Assembly (NCBI GenBank): GCA_012735575.1
Contig: JAAYGY010000032.1
Span: 1-40,832 of the forward strand
Origin: Clostridiales bacterium
Lineage (GTDB): Bacteria > Bacillota > Clostridia > Caldicoprobacterales > UBA3941
DNA: 40,832 nt
Direction: 5' to 3'
Shown here: piece after piece, positions 1-9,060 of the stretch
How the letters are laid out: every line of letters starts with the position of its first letter
How positions within the stretch are numbered: the stretch's first letter is position 1
Notes under the pieces: generated by a model
What the model saw: the letters and a program-made list of their open reading frames with translations, nothing else
What the model was told of the DNA's origin: nothing
Databases searched by the model: none
Translations under genes and position numbers: made by a program

Positions 1-521
1 CTAAAGGTAAAAAACTTTATTAGAGCAGCGATATAATAGGAAGCTCTACCTGGTATAAATTTTCTAAATTTAACTATATCTCTTATGATTTCAGCATCAA
101 AGCCCACGCTGGCTACATTTACGAAAAAGATGTTTTCAAGTTTACCAACATCGATAGGCCGGCTCTTTTTCTTTATTAAAAAGGATAGAGCCTCCTTTAT
201 AGACGAAGGAATGCCAATAGCTCTAGCAAAATCATTTCCCGTACCAGCTGGCAGCACACCAAGGACAGCCCTGGAACCCATCAGGCCATTGGCCACTTCT
301 AAAAGAGTACCATCTCCACCTACGGAGATAATAGCATCGTATTTAATATCTGAGCTTGCCGCCTGCCTAGCCAATTGAGTTGCATGGCCCTTGTGGCAGG
401 TTTTTACTATTTCATACTGGATGTTTTTCTTACTGCAAAACTCTTCAATAAGGGAAATGGAGTTTAGGGCAGAAGAGGGGCCTCGTCCTGCCATGGGATT
501 TACAATAAATAATAAATTCAT
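1..521 (-). CDS. Diacylglycerol kinase-like lipid kinase (YegS/BmrU type), 3' end outside window
   Basis: The minus strand is open from an ATG at 521 to the window edge, about 173 codons, so the C-terminal part is missing. The protein opens with MNLLFIVNPMAG, the nucleotide-site strand of the DAGK catalytic domain. The hallmark GGDGT loop lies near residue 70 and GTGNDFAR near residue 97. The family phosphorylates diacylglycerol or related lipids with ATP at the membrane; the exact substrate cannot be read here. A GGAGG lies 10 bases upstream of the ATG. The gene starts 29 bases after the stop of the 456-codon envelope protein gene on the same strand, so the two are probably co-transcribed. 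Family assignment is secure, substrate is not. Confidence 0.9.
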   Translation of the reverse strand, partial: MNLLFIVNPMAGRGPSSALNSISLIEEFCSKKNIQYEIVKTCHKGHATQLARQAASSDIKYDAIISVGGDGTLLEVANGLMGSRAVLGVLPAGTGNDFARAIGIPSSIKEALSFLIKKKSRPIDVGKLENIFFVNVASVGFDAEIIRDIVKFRKFIPGRASYYIAALIKFFTF

Positions 522-550
522 AAGTAGGTGCCTCCGCTATTTATGGATAT

Positions 551-1906
551 TTAGTAGTACCTAAAAATAGAGCTGCGTCTTCTTCTTCGCCTTCTTCTAA
601 TTATTGAAATAATAATTATAAGGAGGATAATGATAGCTAAACCTGCAATAATAATTTCCTCGATATAGAATTCACGCTCTCCTATGGTGATCTTACCTAT
701 TACTTGGGTTTCATCTTCAGTTTCTTTTTCCTGTGTGTCTTCCTCTTCAAGTTCAGTATCTTCTTCAACTGGTTCCTCGATTACAACTGGAGGAGTTAAT
801 AGGAAAATCTCATTTTCCAACCACATATTGAAAATACTGTCATCGGAAATAGCATCTTTTATAGAGTTTAAATATTCTAAAGCCCTTTCATCACCATCAG
901 TCTGATTCTTTAATATTGCAGTTTTATCATAGATAATTTTATTTTTAATAGCAGAGGATAGACTTTCTCCAAATCCGGGATTAGGCTCCAGTTGATTAAA
1001 GAGATTTAAAGCCTTTTCCATGTCATATAGATATTGATAACAAAGGGCTTCTAAATATTTAAGTTCAGGTATAACAGCATTGCCTTCAGTTTTTGAAAGA
1101 TATTCATGAATTAAGGACACGGTTTGATGATAGCTGCCATTTCTATAGTTTTGCACTATATTTTTAATTTCATTGTCTGACTCAAAAATAGATTCAATAT
1201 ACCTGGTTATAACCACATCCATGGGCTTGAAGGATAATTCAAAATCCGATAACTTAGAACTGATATTGTCCAGACTAAAAACCAGCCTGCCGCCATCATG
1301 ATAATCAACAGGTGCTATGCTGGGCGCAGGATCAAAGGCATAGGGTCCATAAAAGTCTGTATCAGCGATTATCTGGATATTTTTAATGTTATTGGGCCAA
1401 TGCTCTAATAGAGTAAGTGGGAATGTAATGGTTTCTGTTCCATCCAATTCCAGTTTATTATCGAAAGAAAAGGAGGACTCAACCACTTTGGATTCACCTG
1501 GCTCTAAAGCTACATCCCAAACATACCAATTACCTATATGGATTTCTTTATCTACTGGCGGATTTTTTGCTGTAGACCTTTGATAAACTTTAACAGTTTT
1601 ACCATCTGCAACCACAGTTAAATCCCGAATTTTACTTATATTATCTAATTGTACAGGCATTCCCATGGTGAAGGTAACAGGCTCATCCTGATTAAGATTT
1701 TTTAAGACTGTATAGGTATTAACAGAAGAAAAACCTGTTCTTACCCTAAAGAAAATATTAAAGGTAACCAGTTCTACCTGACTTTCATCAGCAACATATA
1801 CACTTTTTTTACCCTGTGCTTCCAGGGGAACTGGTGCTGCAAAGGAAACAGCCGGAATAAGGGATAGGATGATTATTAAAAAAATAGAGAACCACTTTCT
1901 CATCAT
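551..1906 (-). CDS. Secreted, membrane-anchored protein with acidic stalk and octa-arginine tail, unknown function
   Basis: I do not recognise a named family with confidence. The chain has a signal peptide (MRKWFSIFLIIILSLIPAVSFA, cleavage likely after SFA), then about 200 residues of beta-rich sequence resembling surface proteins of the DUF4424 kind. An alpha-helical, TPR-like part (HEYLSKTEGNAVIPELKYLE) and a Glu/Asp/Thr/Pro-rich stalk follow. It ends with one transmembrane segment (about 19 Ile/Leu-rich residues) and eight consecutive arginines before SSIFRYY. Topology should be extracellular N-terminus with a very short cytoplasmic tail. Reading upstream gives a TTG at 1921, but the promoter predicts transcription starting near 1920. 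GAGAGGA at 1913-1919 is correctly spaced for ATG 1906 (or 1903), so I place the start there. The lipid kinase gene follows directly. Confidence 0.75.
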   Translation of the reverse strand: MMRKWFSIFLIIILSLIPAVSFAAPVPLEAQGKKSVYVADESQVELVTFNIFFRVRTGFSSVNTYTVLKNLNQDEPVTFTMGMPVQLDNISKIRDLTVVADGKTVKVYQRSTAKNPPVDKEIHIGNWYVWDVALEPGESKVVESSFSFDNKLELDGTETITFPLTLLEHWPNNIKNIQIIADTDFYGPYAFDPAPSIAPVDYHDGGRLVFSLDNISSKLSDFELSFKPMDVVITRYIESIFESDNEIKNIVQNYRNGSYHQTVSLIHEYLSKTEGNAVIPELKYLEALCYQYLYDMEKALNLFNQLEPNPGFGESLSSAIKNKIIYDKTAILKNQTDGDERALEYLNSIKDAISDDSIFNMWLENEIFLLTPPVVIEEPVEEDTELEEEDTQEKETEDETQVIGKITIGEREFYIEEIIIAGLAIIILLIIIISIIRRRRRRRRSSIFRYY

Positions 1907-1926
1907 GTACATTCCTCTCAAAAAGT

Positions 1927-1955
1927 ATTGTAAAAGGCAAAATAGAACTTATCAA
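1927..1955 (-). promoter_or_regulatory. SigA-type promoter for the envelope protein/lipid kinase pair
   Basis: On the minus strand TTGATA (1955-1950) and TACAAT (1932-1927) are separated by exactly 17 bases. The predicted transcript would start near 1920, putting the ribosome site almost at its 5' end. The leader would be only about 14 bases long. Confidence 0.65.
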
Positions 1956-2104
1956 TTTATAACAAGTATCTATCAGATATATTGTAAGTAATAAATACAT
2001 TTAAATAGACAAATATACATCTATTAGTATATAAATTTACGTATCTAAGTTTAACATATATAGCATAAAAGGACAAGATAGTGGACATGTGTAACTTTTG
2101 GTTT

Positions 2105-3253
2105 TTAGTCAATTAGTATAAAGGCTAACAGTGATCCTAAAGCTCCCATCAGACCTACTATCCAAAATCCCCATGAAAGACCTACCAAATCGCTAATAAC
2201 ACCTACCAGTATGGGGCCTATAAACATGCCTAATCCATATATAGCCTGGAAAAAACCCATGGCGGTAGCACGTTTATGAGGTTCAACAGACTGTATGCTA
2301 AGGCTCATTAATAAAGAGAATATAGCTCCTCTGGCAAAGCCTCCTACCATCTGAGAAAGGTATAGGATCTTGATACTGTTTATACTGGGTATAACAGCAC
2401 AGGATAAAGCGAGGGCTAAGAAACCAAAGGTCAGTGTTTTTCTCTCTCCAAACTTTTTTGTAAAGACTGAACCACTTAGAGCCGATGCAAAAATTCCTGG
2501 CAGTGTAGACAAGGTAGTTAAAAGACCAGTTTGCATTTCGTTGGCTCCTATATTTTGTGCGGCTATAGGAGTAAAACCGTAAACCGATGCAAAGGTAATG
2601 AGCTGCACCAAAACAGCTAAGCCTGAGGGAATTAGAAGTTGTTTTTCCCTTCCTACCAAAAGCAGCTCCCTGATTTTCATGGGCTCTCTTTTTTCCTGTT
2701 TTTCGATAATTCCAGTACCTAAAACCAGGGCTAGTACACCAACGCCAGCAGCCAAATAAAAAGGGGCTTGGGAAGATAGTTTTTCTGCCAATATTCCTCC
2801 CAAAAGCATGGCTATCATTTGTCCCAGTACATTGAAAGAGTTAATATAGCCCATTGCCCTGGAAGAATCTTCAGAAGAAAAATAGCTGGAAAAAAGCACA
2901 GTAAAGGGAACCCATGCTGCGGCAGCTACACCGCTTAAACCTCTAAAAATTAGCAGTGCCCAGGGGTTTTGAAATAAGCCCATACCCAGAGCACTTATTA
3001 AGGAAGATAAAATTCCTAGGAGAATAAAAATCTTACGCCTGTTAATGGAATCTGAATAAATACCCAAGGGTATTCTAAGAACCATTTGAGTAAAGCCATA
3101 GGAACTTAGAATAAGACCTATCAGCTTGTGTGAAGCTCCTAAATTTTCAGCATAGATGGATAAGTTAGGCACGTAGGAATAAAGTGAAAACCAAAATAGG
3201 CTGGTGACTAAATAATATAAGGGAATTCGGTATTGTACACTTTCCTTATTCAT
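2105..3253 (-). CDS. Major facilitator superfamily transporter
   Basis: A 382-residue hydrophobic protein with the usual 12 membrane spans. It carries the MFS loop 2-3 signature in the form GIYSDSINRRK, after the second predicted helix, and a repeat of that pattern in the second half (FTKKFGERK). Length is typical for drug-efflux or sugar-efflux type MFS proteins. The substrate cannot be inferred. An upstream in-frame ATG at 3283 exists, but GAGGT five bases before ATG 3253 and the more usual start MNKESVQYR favour 3253. The gene is divergent from the moxR operon and lies about 200 bases upstream of the envelope protein gene on the same strand. I see no clear terminator between them. Confidence 0.88.
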   Translation of the reverse strand: MNKESVQYRIPLYYLVTSLFWFSLYSYVPNLSIYAENLGASHKLIGLILSSYGFTQMVLRIPLGIYSDSINRRKIFILLGILSSLISALGMGLFQNPWALLIFRGLSGVAAAAWVPFTVLFSSYFSSEDSSRAMGYINSFNVLGQMIAMLLGGILAEKLSSQAPFYLAAGVGVLALVLGTGIIEKQEKREPMKIRELLLVGREKQLLIPSGLAVLVQLITFASVYGFTPIAAQNIGANEMQTGLLTTLSTLPGIFASALSGSVFTKKFGERKTLTFGFLALALSCAVIPSINSIKILYLSQMVGGFARGAIFSLLMSLSIQSVEPHKRATAMGFFQAIYGLGMFIGPILVGVISDLVGLSWGFWIVGLMGALGSLLAFILID

Positions 3254-3500
3254 ATTAGACCTCACAAATAAAATTTTGTTCATTTAGTAACTAGTATAAC
3301 TATAACATACGGGCTAGTAAAGAAGGCATTTAAGAATTACAAATATGAGTATTACAAATATTAGTATAATACATTTTTTAGAAAGAGGGTAGGGAAAACT
3401 GATGAAAAAACCAGAATCATAAAAGGGATTTAAATAGTTATAAAGAATATATTCTATATAGCCAATTGATAATATAATTTTTATGAAATGAGGTAGTCGA

Positions 3501-4475
3501 ATGGAGTTAGGAAGAATTAGAGATGTAGCCAACAGAATAAAAGAAAATATAAAACAGGTTATTGTAGGTAAGGATTTAGTCATTGAACATCTTCTTATCT
3601 CCCTGATTTCTTCTGGGCATGTATTACTAGAGGATGTACCCGGAACAGGAAAGACCATGCTGGCCAAGTCTTTAGCCAAATCCCTGGACTGTTCCTTTAA
3701 AAGAGTACAGTTCACACCCGACCTATTACCAAGCGATCTAAGTGGTATAAATTATTATAACCAGAAGGCAGGAGAGTTTGAATTTCGACCAGGCCCAATT
3801 TTTACTAATATATTGCTGGCTGATGAAATAAACAGAGCTACTCCCAGAACCCAGTCCAGTCTATTAGAATGTATGGAAGAAAGACAGGTAACCGTCGATG
3901 GACAGACCAGGCTGTTAGATCAGCCCTTTATGGTTATAGCTACGCAAAATCCTGTAGAGACCCAGGGTACGTTTCCCCTGCCAGAGGCTCAGCTGGACAG
4001 ATTTTTGATAAAGGTAGATATGGGATATCCAGATACAGATGAAGGTATAGAGATTCTCAGAAGGTTTAAGGAAAGAAACCCCCTGGCAGAGATAGGGCCT
4101 GTTGCTACCAAAGAGGAGATAATTGAAGCTCAGCAAAGCTATTCCAAGGTTTATGTAAGCGATGATATGTTACGCTATATTGTCAGAATAGTAGAAATGA
4201 CCAGGCAGCACGGCGAGGTAATCTTAGGGGTCAGTCCACGAGGAAGCCAGGCTTTACTCAAAGCTGCTCAGGTTTGTGCTATATTGCGGGGCAGAGATTT
4301 TGTTTCTCCTGACGATATCAAGGAGATGGCAAGGCCGGTGTTAGGCCATAGAATTATACTGCGTAATGTTATGGGTAAAAGAGAAGGACAGTTGGATGCA
4401 GTAATAGAACAGATTCTAAAGGCTGTACCAGTGCCTTCAGAAGACATTCCATCACAGCAAGAGGCTCAACTATGA
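3501..4475 (+). CDS. MoxR family AAA+ ATPase
   Basis: A 324-residue AAA+ ATPase of the MoxR/RavA lineage. Walker A GTGKT is at residues 48-52, Walker B ADEINRA near 107-113 and sensor 1 ATQNP at 147-151. EAQLDRF and a C-terminal lid domain with the arginine-bearing VSPRGSQALLKAA follow. MoxR ATPases act as chaperones for assembling metal-containing or membrane-anchored complexes, and genes for DUF58 proteins normally follow them, as here. A GAGG lies eight bases before the ATG. The stop overlaps the start of the next gene by four bases, indicating translational coupling. The client complex is not identifiable. Confidence 0.93.
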   Translation: MELGRIRDVANRIKENIKQVIVGKDLVIEHLLISLISSGHVLLEDVPGTGKTMLAKSLAKSLDCSFKRVQFTPDLLPSDLSGINYYNQKAGEFEFRPGPIFTNILLADEINRATPRTQSSLLECMEERQVTVDGQTRLLDQPFMVIATQNPVETQGTFPLPEAQLDRFLIKVDMGYPDTDEGIEILRRFKERNPLAEIGPVATKEEIIEAQQSYSKVYVSDDMLRYIVRIVEMTRQHGEVILGVSPRGSQALLKAAQVCAILRGRDFVSPDDIKEMARPVLGHRIILRNVMGKREGQLDAVIEQILKAVPVPSEDIPSQQEAQL

Positions 4476-5584
4476 AAATACACTGGATGATCTTTGTTGC
4501 CCTGATTACAATAATAGTTCAAGCCTGGGTAGCCAGGAAGTGGATGTTAAAAGGCATAACCTATAACAGGTTTTTCAGTGTTTCCAGGGCTTTTGAGGGA
4601 GAGGAGATAGAGATGGTTGAAAGAATCAGCAACCGAAAATTACTCCCTGTGCCCTGGCTGAGGATTGAGTCCAAGATTAGTCAGAACCTTGAATTCAAAA
4701 AACAGTTTAATTTAGATATAAAACATGAGCAGTTTCACAAAAGTCTCTTTAGCCTTATGCCCTATACAGCAATTAATCGAAGGCATCAGGTAAAATGTAA
4801 AAAAAGGGGCTGTTACAGATTAAACTCTGCTGCTTTGACCTGTGGTGACTTGTTTGGTTTTCAAGATGCAACAAAGGTATATGAGTTGGATGCCCAGATT
4901 CTGGTTTATCCAAAGTTGGTTAACCTTGATGAAATACCCTTTCTTTCCCGAAGTTGGATGGGGGACGTTGTAGTCAAGAGATGGATAATAGATGATCCCT
5001 TTATGTATGCAGGAGTACGGGAATATACTGCTGGGGATCCTTTAAATAGCATAAACTGGAAGGCTACAGCCCGTACTGGGAATCTTCAGGTCCATAAAAG
5101 AGATTATACAGCCGACCCTAGAATAATGATATATCTTAATATGGATGTAAGGGAGGATATGTGGGGTCCCATCACTGATCCTGAGCTAATAGAAAAAGGG
5201 ATTTCCTATGCTGCATCCATAGTTAATCATGCAATTGCCCAGGGAATAGATACGGGATTTGGTACTAATGGATATGTGATAGATCAACCCGAGGAGTCGG
5301 TACGGATTCTTCCCCGGGGAGGAGAGGAACAATTGATCCTGCTGCTGGATACCATGGCTAAACTGGTTATAGATCGAAGTGTTACCTTCTATACTTTCAT
5401 AGAGGAGGATATAAAATATAGTGCTTCGGCGGCCGTATCGGGAGCTGTGGATTATCTGTTTATAACCACCCATGTTTCAGAACGCATGCAAAACCAGATA
5501 AAGCAGTTGGAGGATATGGGAAACTCCGTTGAGATATTGTGGTTAGAGGATACTCACAAGGCAGGTGTCAGCCATGAAGGATAA
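4472..5584 (+). CDS. DUF58 domain protein
   Basis: A 370-residue partner protein of the MoxR ATPase. The N-terminus holds one membrane span (about residues 5-20), followed by a beta-rich region. The DUF58 core comes at about residues 181-201, with the family motif REYTAGDPLNSINWKATAR. DUF58 has a von Willebrand A-like fold, here with LNMDVREDMWG downstream of the motif. The ATG overlaps the moxR stop (ATGA), and the C-terminus overlaps the next gene by 11 bases. The role is assigned by family and context only: MoxR and DUF58 genes almost always travel together with membrane proteins linked to envelope or protease assembly. Confidence 0.92.
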   Translation: MKIHWMIFVALITIIVQAWVARKWMLKGITYNRFFSVSRAFEGEEIEMVERISNRKLLPVPWLRIESKISQNLEFKKQFNLDIKHEQFHKSLFSLMPYTAINRRHQVKCKKRGCYRLNSAALTCGDLFGFQDATKVYELDAQILVYPKLVNLDEIPFLSRSWMGDVVVKRWIIDDPFMYAGVREYTAGDPLNSINWKATARTGNLQVHKRDYTADPRIMIYLNMDVREDMWGPITDPELIEKGISYAASIVNHAIAQGIDTGFGTNGYVIDQPEESVRILPRGGEEQLILLLDTMAKLVIDRSVTFYTFIEEDIKYSASAAVSGAVDYLFITTHVSERMQNQIKQLEDMGNSVEILWLEDTHKAGVSHEG

Positions 5585-6899
5585 AAGATTAGGTATTGGT
5601 AGGGTTTTGATAAAGTGGATTCAAGGGATAATGGAACTAGTAGCTTTTTTTCCTGTTATTTTCACCATAGGTATCCTGATCATTCCCCAGGATATATGGG
5701 TTTGGATATCAAGTCTTGTCATCCTCTATCTAATAGGACTCATACTGGGCATATTCCTGCTAAAAAAGCCAAGATATACACATTTTGTTAGCGAGTTGTT
5801 GATAACTTTACTATTAGCCTGGTTTATAGGGCATAATATATTCCTTAAGGTTCTTATAATTGTTTTTGGTTTTATAATATTGGACAGGGGCATCCGTTTT
5901 TCTGGTATGTCCTGGGTTCAGATGTTTCCTGGCACTGCTATGTGGATAGGCTTAATTGTCTATCTGGTGGGAGGGGCCATCTACAGTTTTGTTCCTGTCT
6001 TCAAGCCATACTTTATCTATATTACATGGTCAGGCCTGGCTTATATGATTATGGCCCTGTTTACAATAAATTCTGAGCAGTTAAAGACTGCCTCCCTTCC
6101 AGACAGGGAAAAGACACCGGTTATTTCTTCTATTATCCTAAAAAACAACAGGGTTTTAGTCATCTTAAACCTGGCTCTGGTTACACTTGTTAGTTATTTT
6201 GATAGGCTAAGGGAGGGGACAGCCAGACTTGTTAAGGGATTAATAAACCTGATTGTGCGCTTTCTGAACTATTTGGCTGAACTAATGTATCAGGATATGG
6301 CTAATCAAGGTCAGTCTATTGATCGGGAGCCCATGGAGATGCTACGCCAAAAAGCGGAAGAGGCCCACTGGATATTCAAGATCCTGGAAAAGGTGGCCAT
6401 GATCCTTGCCGCCATTATTCTAATTGCTCTGCTGGTGCTGTGGTTTGTAGCTCTTTATAAGCTGGGCAGAAAGCTTTATAATTACTTAAAGAACCTATTA
6501 AAGGACAGATTATCTTTTCAGGAGGAAACAGGCTATATCGATGAAAAGGAAAGCCTTATGGGCTTTACTGAAATAGGCAGAGATTATATGGATAGGTTTC
6601 AAAAATGGATTAAGGGCCTGATGGAAAGGGAGCCTAGATGGGAGGACCTTAATAGTAACTATGAAAGGATAAGGTTCTTATATCGTAACTTGATTTTAAG
6701 ATCTATGAAGGCAGGGTACACCTACAGGGCTTATCTGACCCCCAGAGAGACCGGTGAAGACATTCAAAACTGGATTAGGGAGAAGGATGAAAAAATAGAT
6801 GATTTAACCAGTATATATGATAAAATGAGATATGGACAAGAGGATGTAGGCAGTGAGCAGGTACAAAAACTGGCTGAGAGATTTCTAAGAGAAAGTTAA
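5574..6899 (+). CDS. Membrane protein with DUF4129-like C-terminal domain (TgpA-like, no transglutaminase core)
   Basis: This 441-residue protein fills the third position of the MoxR-DUF58 module. Residues 1-200 contain about six membrane helices. Another helix lies near residues 275-300 (AAIILIALLVLWFVALYKLG), and a cytoplasmic tail near 365-395 (YRNLILRSMKAGY, LTPRETGEDI) resembles DUF4129. Homologues in this slot usually carry an extracytoplasmic transglutaminase domain between the helices. Here the space is a short stretch, and I see no Cys-His-Asp core. The in-frame GTG at 5565 is less likely than ATG 5574, which has AGGTG at 5563-5567 six bases upstream. It overlaps the DUF58 gene by 11 bases. 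Confidence 0.75.
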   Translation: MKDKRLGIGRVLIKWIQGIMELVAFFPVIFTIGILIIPQDIWVWISSLVILYLIGLILGIFLLKKPRYTHFVSELLITLLLAWFIGHNIFLKVLIIVFGFIILDRGIRFSGMSWVQMFPGTAMWIGLIVYLVGGAIYSFVPVFKPYFIYITWSGLAYMIMALFTINSEQLKTASLPDREKTPVISSIILKNNRVLVILNLALVTLVSYFDRLREGTARLVKGLINLIVRFLNYLAELMYQDMANQGQSIDREPMEMLRQKAEEAHWIFKILEKVAMILAAIILIALLVLWFVALYKLGRKLYNYLKNLLKDRLSFQEETGYIDEKESLMGFTEIGRDYMDRFQKWIKGLMEREPRWEDLNSNYERIRFLYRNLILRSMKAGYTYRAYLTPRETGEDIQNWIREKDEKIDDLTSIYDKMRYGQEDVGSEQVQKLAERFLRES

Positions 6900-6933
6900 G
6901 GATATAATGTGCTAGAAGGGATAAGAGATAAAA

Positions 6934-7626
6934 ATGAAAGAAAAGATACTGGTGGTGGATGACGAAAAAGAAATAGCAGAACTAGTTAGAGATTATCTTG
7001 AAGCCGCAGGTTATCAGGTTATACTGGCCTTTGATGGGCAAGAGGCAATAGAATGCTGGCAAAAGCATAAGCCAGATATGGCTATTTTGGATATTATGCT
7101 GCCAAAGATTAATGGTATGGAGGTATGCAGATGCATAAGGCGGGAGTGCAACATACCCATTCTAATGTTAAGTGCCAAGAAAAGCGATGAAGACAAGGTC
7201 CAGGGTCTGGGTCTAGGTGCAGATGATTATATCACCAAGCCCTTTAGCCCTAAGGAAATGGTAGCAAGAGTCAAAGCCCATTTCAGGCGCTATTATGAGA
7301 TGACCAACACAGGGGATAAAAAGGACAGACTAACCTTTAAAAATCTTACCATAGATATAGACAGTCATAGCGTTATTATTAGAGGCAAGGAGATTCTTTT
7401 GTCAGCCAAAGAGTTTGAAGTGCTTAAATTTTTAGCCATGAATCCAAACAAGGTTCTAACCAGAGATGAGATTTTTGATCATGTGTGGGGCTACCAAAGC
7501 TATGGGGATATAAATACCGTTGCAGTTCATATAAGAAAACTCAGGGAAAAACTTGAAGAAGATCCATCTAATCCTCAGTATATCCAGACCATCTGGGGAG
7601 TAGGCTATAAATTTGTAGGTGAATAA
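6934..7626 (+). CDS. OmpR/PhoB family response regulator
   Basis: A 230-residue two-component regulator. The receiver domain has acidic residues D9 and D10, phosphoacceptor D53 in ILDIML, a conserved Thr/Ser switch in MLSAKK and Lys in TKPF. The C-terminal winged helix begins near residue 130 and contains LLSAKEFEVLKFL and the recognition-helix region VHIRKLREKLE. It is two bases upstream of the sensor kinase, so the two form a pair. It sits 34 bases after the preceding gene. A TATAAT at 6903-6908 in that gap has no good -35 box, so an internal promoter is possible but unsupported. Target genes cannot be read from the sequence. Confidence 0.95.
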   Translation: MKEKILVVDDEKEIAELVRDYLEAAGYQVILAFDGQEAIECWQKHKPDMAILDIMLPKINGMEVCRCIRRECNIPILMLSAKKSDEDKVQGLGLGADDYITKPFSPKEMVARVKAHFRRYYEMTNTGDKKDRLTFKNLTIDIDSHSVIIRGKEILLSAKEFEVLKFLAMNPNKVLTRDEIFDHVWGYQSYGDINTVAVHIRKLREKLEEDPSNPQYIQTIWGVGYKFVGE

Positions 7627-7628
7627 TC

Positions 7629-9050
7629 ATGCAACTGGGAATACGTACAAAACTGGTTGTTGCCTTTGCACTGGTAGTCTTAGGACCTATCGTAAATACC
7701 TTTATTATGATGAATGTGATGATCAGTAAGCTCAATCGCGATCCGGATATAGTCAAGTTTAACAGTTTAAACAAAAGCTTTCAAAGAGTTATCGAGGAAG
7801 TGGAGGACAATTTTGACAAAATAGAAGACTATGAAACTTTTGATAGTATAATAAAGCCAATCGCAGACGAGTTTGATGGCCGGGTAAGGGTCATGGATTC
7901 CATGGCCAACATTCTATATGACTCATCGGATCTGTGGCATAATTCTATGGATGAATCCCTGGCACCGGATACAAGTATTTTTAGCCTGACCCAATATTCC
8001 TATTCTACCGACATAAAAAAGGGTCAGGAGGTAGTTGGAAGGGTAGTAATAGATTATGATATTAACCTAATGCCTGCAGATGTAGCACGAAAGGTGGTAT
8101 ATCATTTTAGCGGCAGCTATATTTTTGGGCTGGCAACCCTAATCTTATTTATTTCTATACTGTCCCGAACTATATCCAGAAGTATCCTGGTCCCACTCAA
8201 AGAGTTAAACAAGGCAACTGAAAGTATAGCTGAGGGTAATCTGGATTTTACTATAAAATATAAAAAGAATGATGAGTTGGGCCGCTTTTGTCAGGCCTTT
8301 GACACCATGAGGGATAAACTGAAAATATCCTTGGAAAAGCAAATGGAGGCTGAAAGACAGCGCAAGGAGATGATAGGGATAATCTCCCATGACTTGCGCA
8401 CCCCCATATCCTCCATAAAGGGATATGTAGAAGCTTTGCAGGATGGAATAGCCACAGATGAGGCCCAATTTAAGCGCTATCTGCAGGTTATTCAGGATAA
8501 GACCAATAGGTTAGACGCCCTGATAGATGACCTTTTTCAGTTTTCACAAATGGATCTGGGAAGGCTGAAGATGGACTTTGAAATAGTAGACAGCAAGGCA
8601 ATGCTGGAGGAAATGCTTCATTACATATCATTGGACTGGAAGGACAGCCATGTTGGGATTACCAAGGATGATCCTTTTGCATCAGTACCCGTAAAGGCAG
8701 ATGTAAAAAGAATTGCCCAGGTAATGGATAATATAATGCAGAACGCCTCCCGGTATGTGGGCAGTGATGGCCAGATAAGGGTGTCTGCAGTATCAAACAA
8801 GGATGAGTTAATAGTATCCATAAAGGATAATGGTATGGGTATCGATGAAAGGGATCTGCCCTATATCTTTGATCTCTTCTACAGAGGAGAGAAGTCCAGG
8901 TCCAGAAATTATGGGGGATCTGGTTTAGGTTTAGCTATATGTAAAAGTATAATTGAGGATCACGGAGGCAGAATATGGGCTGAAAGCAGTCCAGGATATG
9001 GTACAACCATATCCTTTAGTCTGCCCGTAGTCAAAGAAGCATTAGAATGA
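7629..9050 (+). CDS. Sensor histidine kinase
   Basis: A 473-residue membrane kinase paired with the upstream regulator. It has a membrane helix near residues 8-28 and an extracytoplasmic sensor region of about 125 residues. A second helix lies near 157-178, followed by a HAMP linker (PLKELNKATESIAEGNL). The dimerisation domain has the phosphorylated histidine H254 in ISHDLRTP. The ATP-binding domain has an N box (NIMQNASRY), G1 (DNGMGI) and G2 (GGSGLGLA) motifs. GGTG before the ATG lies inside the end of the regulator gene, so translation is coupled. The signal is unknown. The operon setting with MoxR, NagA and a glycosidase suggests an envelope or amino-sugar cue, which is inference. Confidence 0.95.
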   Translation: MQLGIRTKLVVAFALVVLGPIVNTFIMMNVMISKLNRDPDIVKFNSLNKSFQRVIEEVEDNFDKIEDYETFDSIIKPIADEFDGRVRVMDSMANILYDSSDLWHNSMDESLAPDTSIFSLTQYSYSTDIKKGQEVVGRVVIDYDINLMPADVARKVVYHFSGSYIFGLATLILFISILSRTISRSILVPLKELNKATESIAEGNLDFTIKYKKNDELGRFCQAFDTMRDKLKISLEKQMEAERQRKEMIGIISHDLRTPISSIKGYVEALQDGIATDEAQFKRYLQVIQDKTNRLDALIDDLFQFSQMDLGRLKMDFEIVDSKAMLEEMLHYISLDWKDSHVGITKDDPFASVPVKADVKRIAQVMDNIMQNASRYVGSDGQIRVSAVSNKDELIVSIKDNGMGIDERDLPYIFDLFYRGEKSRSRNYGGSGLGLAICKSIIEDHGGRIWAESSPGYGTTISFSLPVVKEALE

Positions 9051-9060
9051 GGAGGTAAAA

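Noticed and set aside
3314-3715. A 133-codon minus-strand open frame overlapping moxR.
   Set aside because: Its first half is antisense to the MoxR Walker region and the rest is low-complexity Ile/Leu from an A/T-rich spacer.
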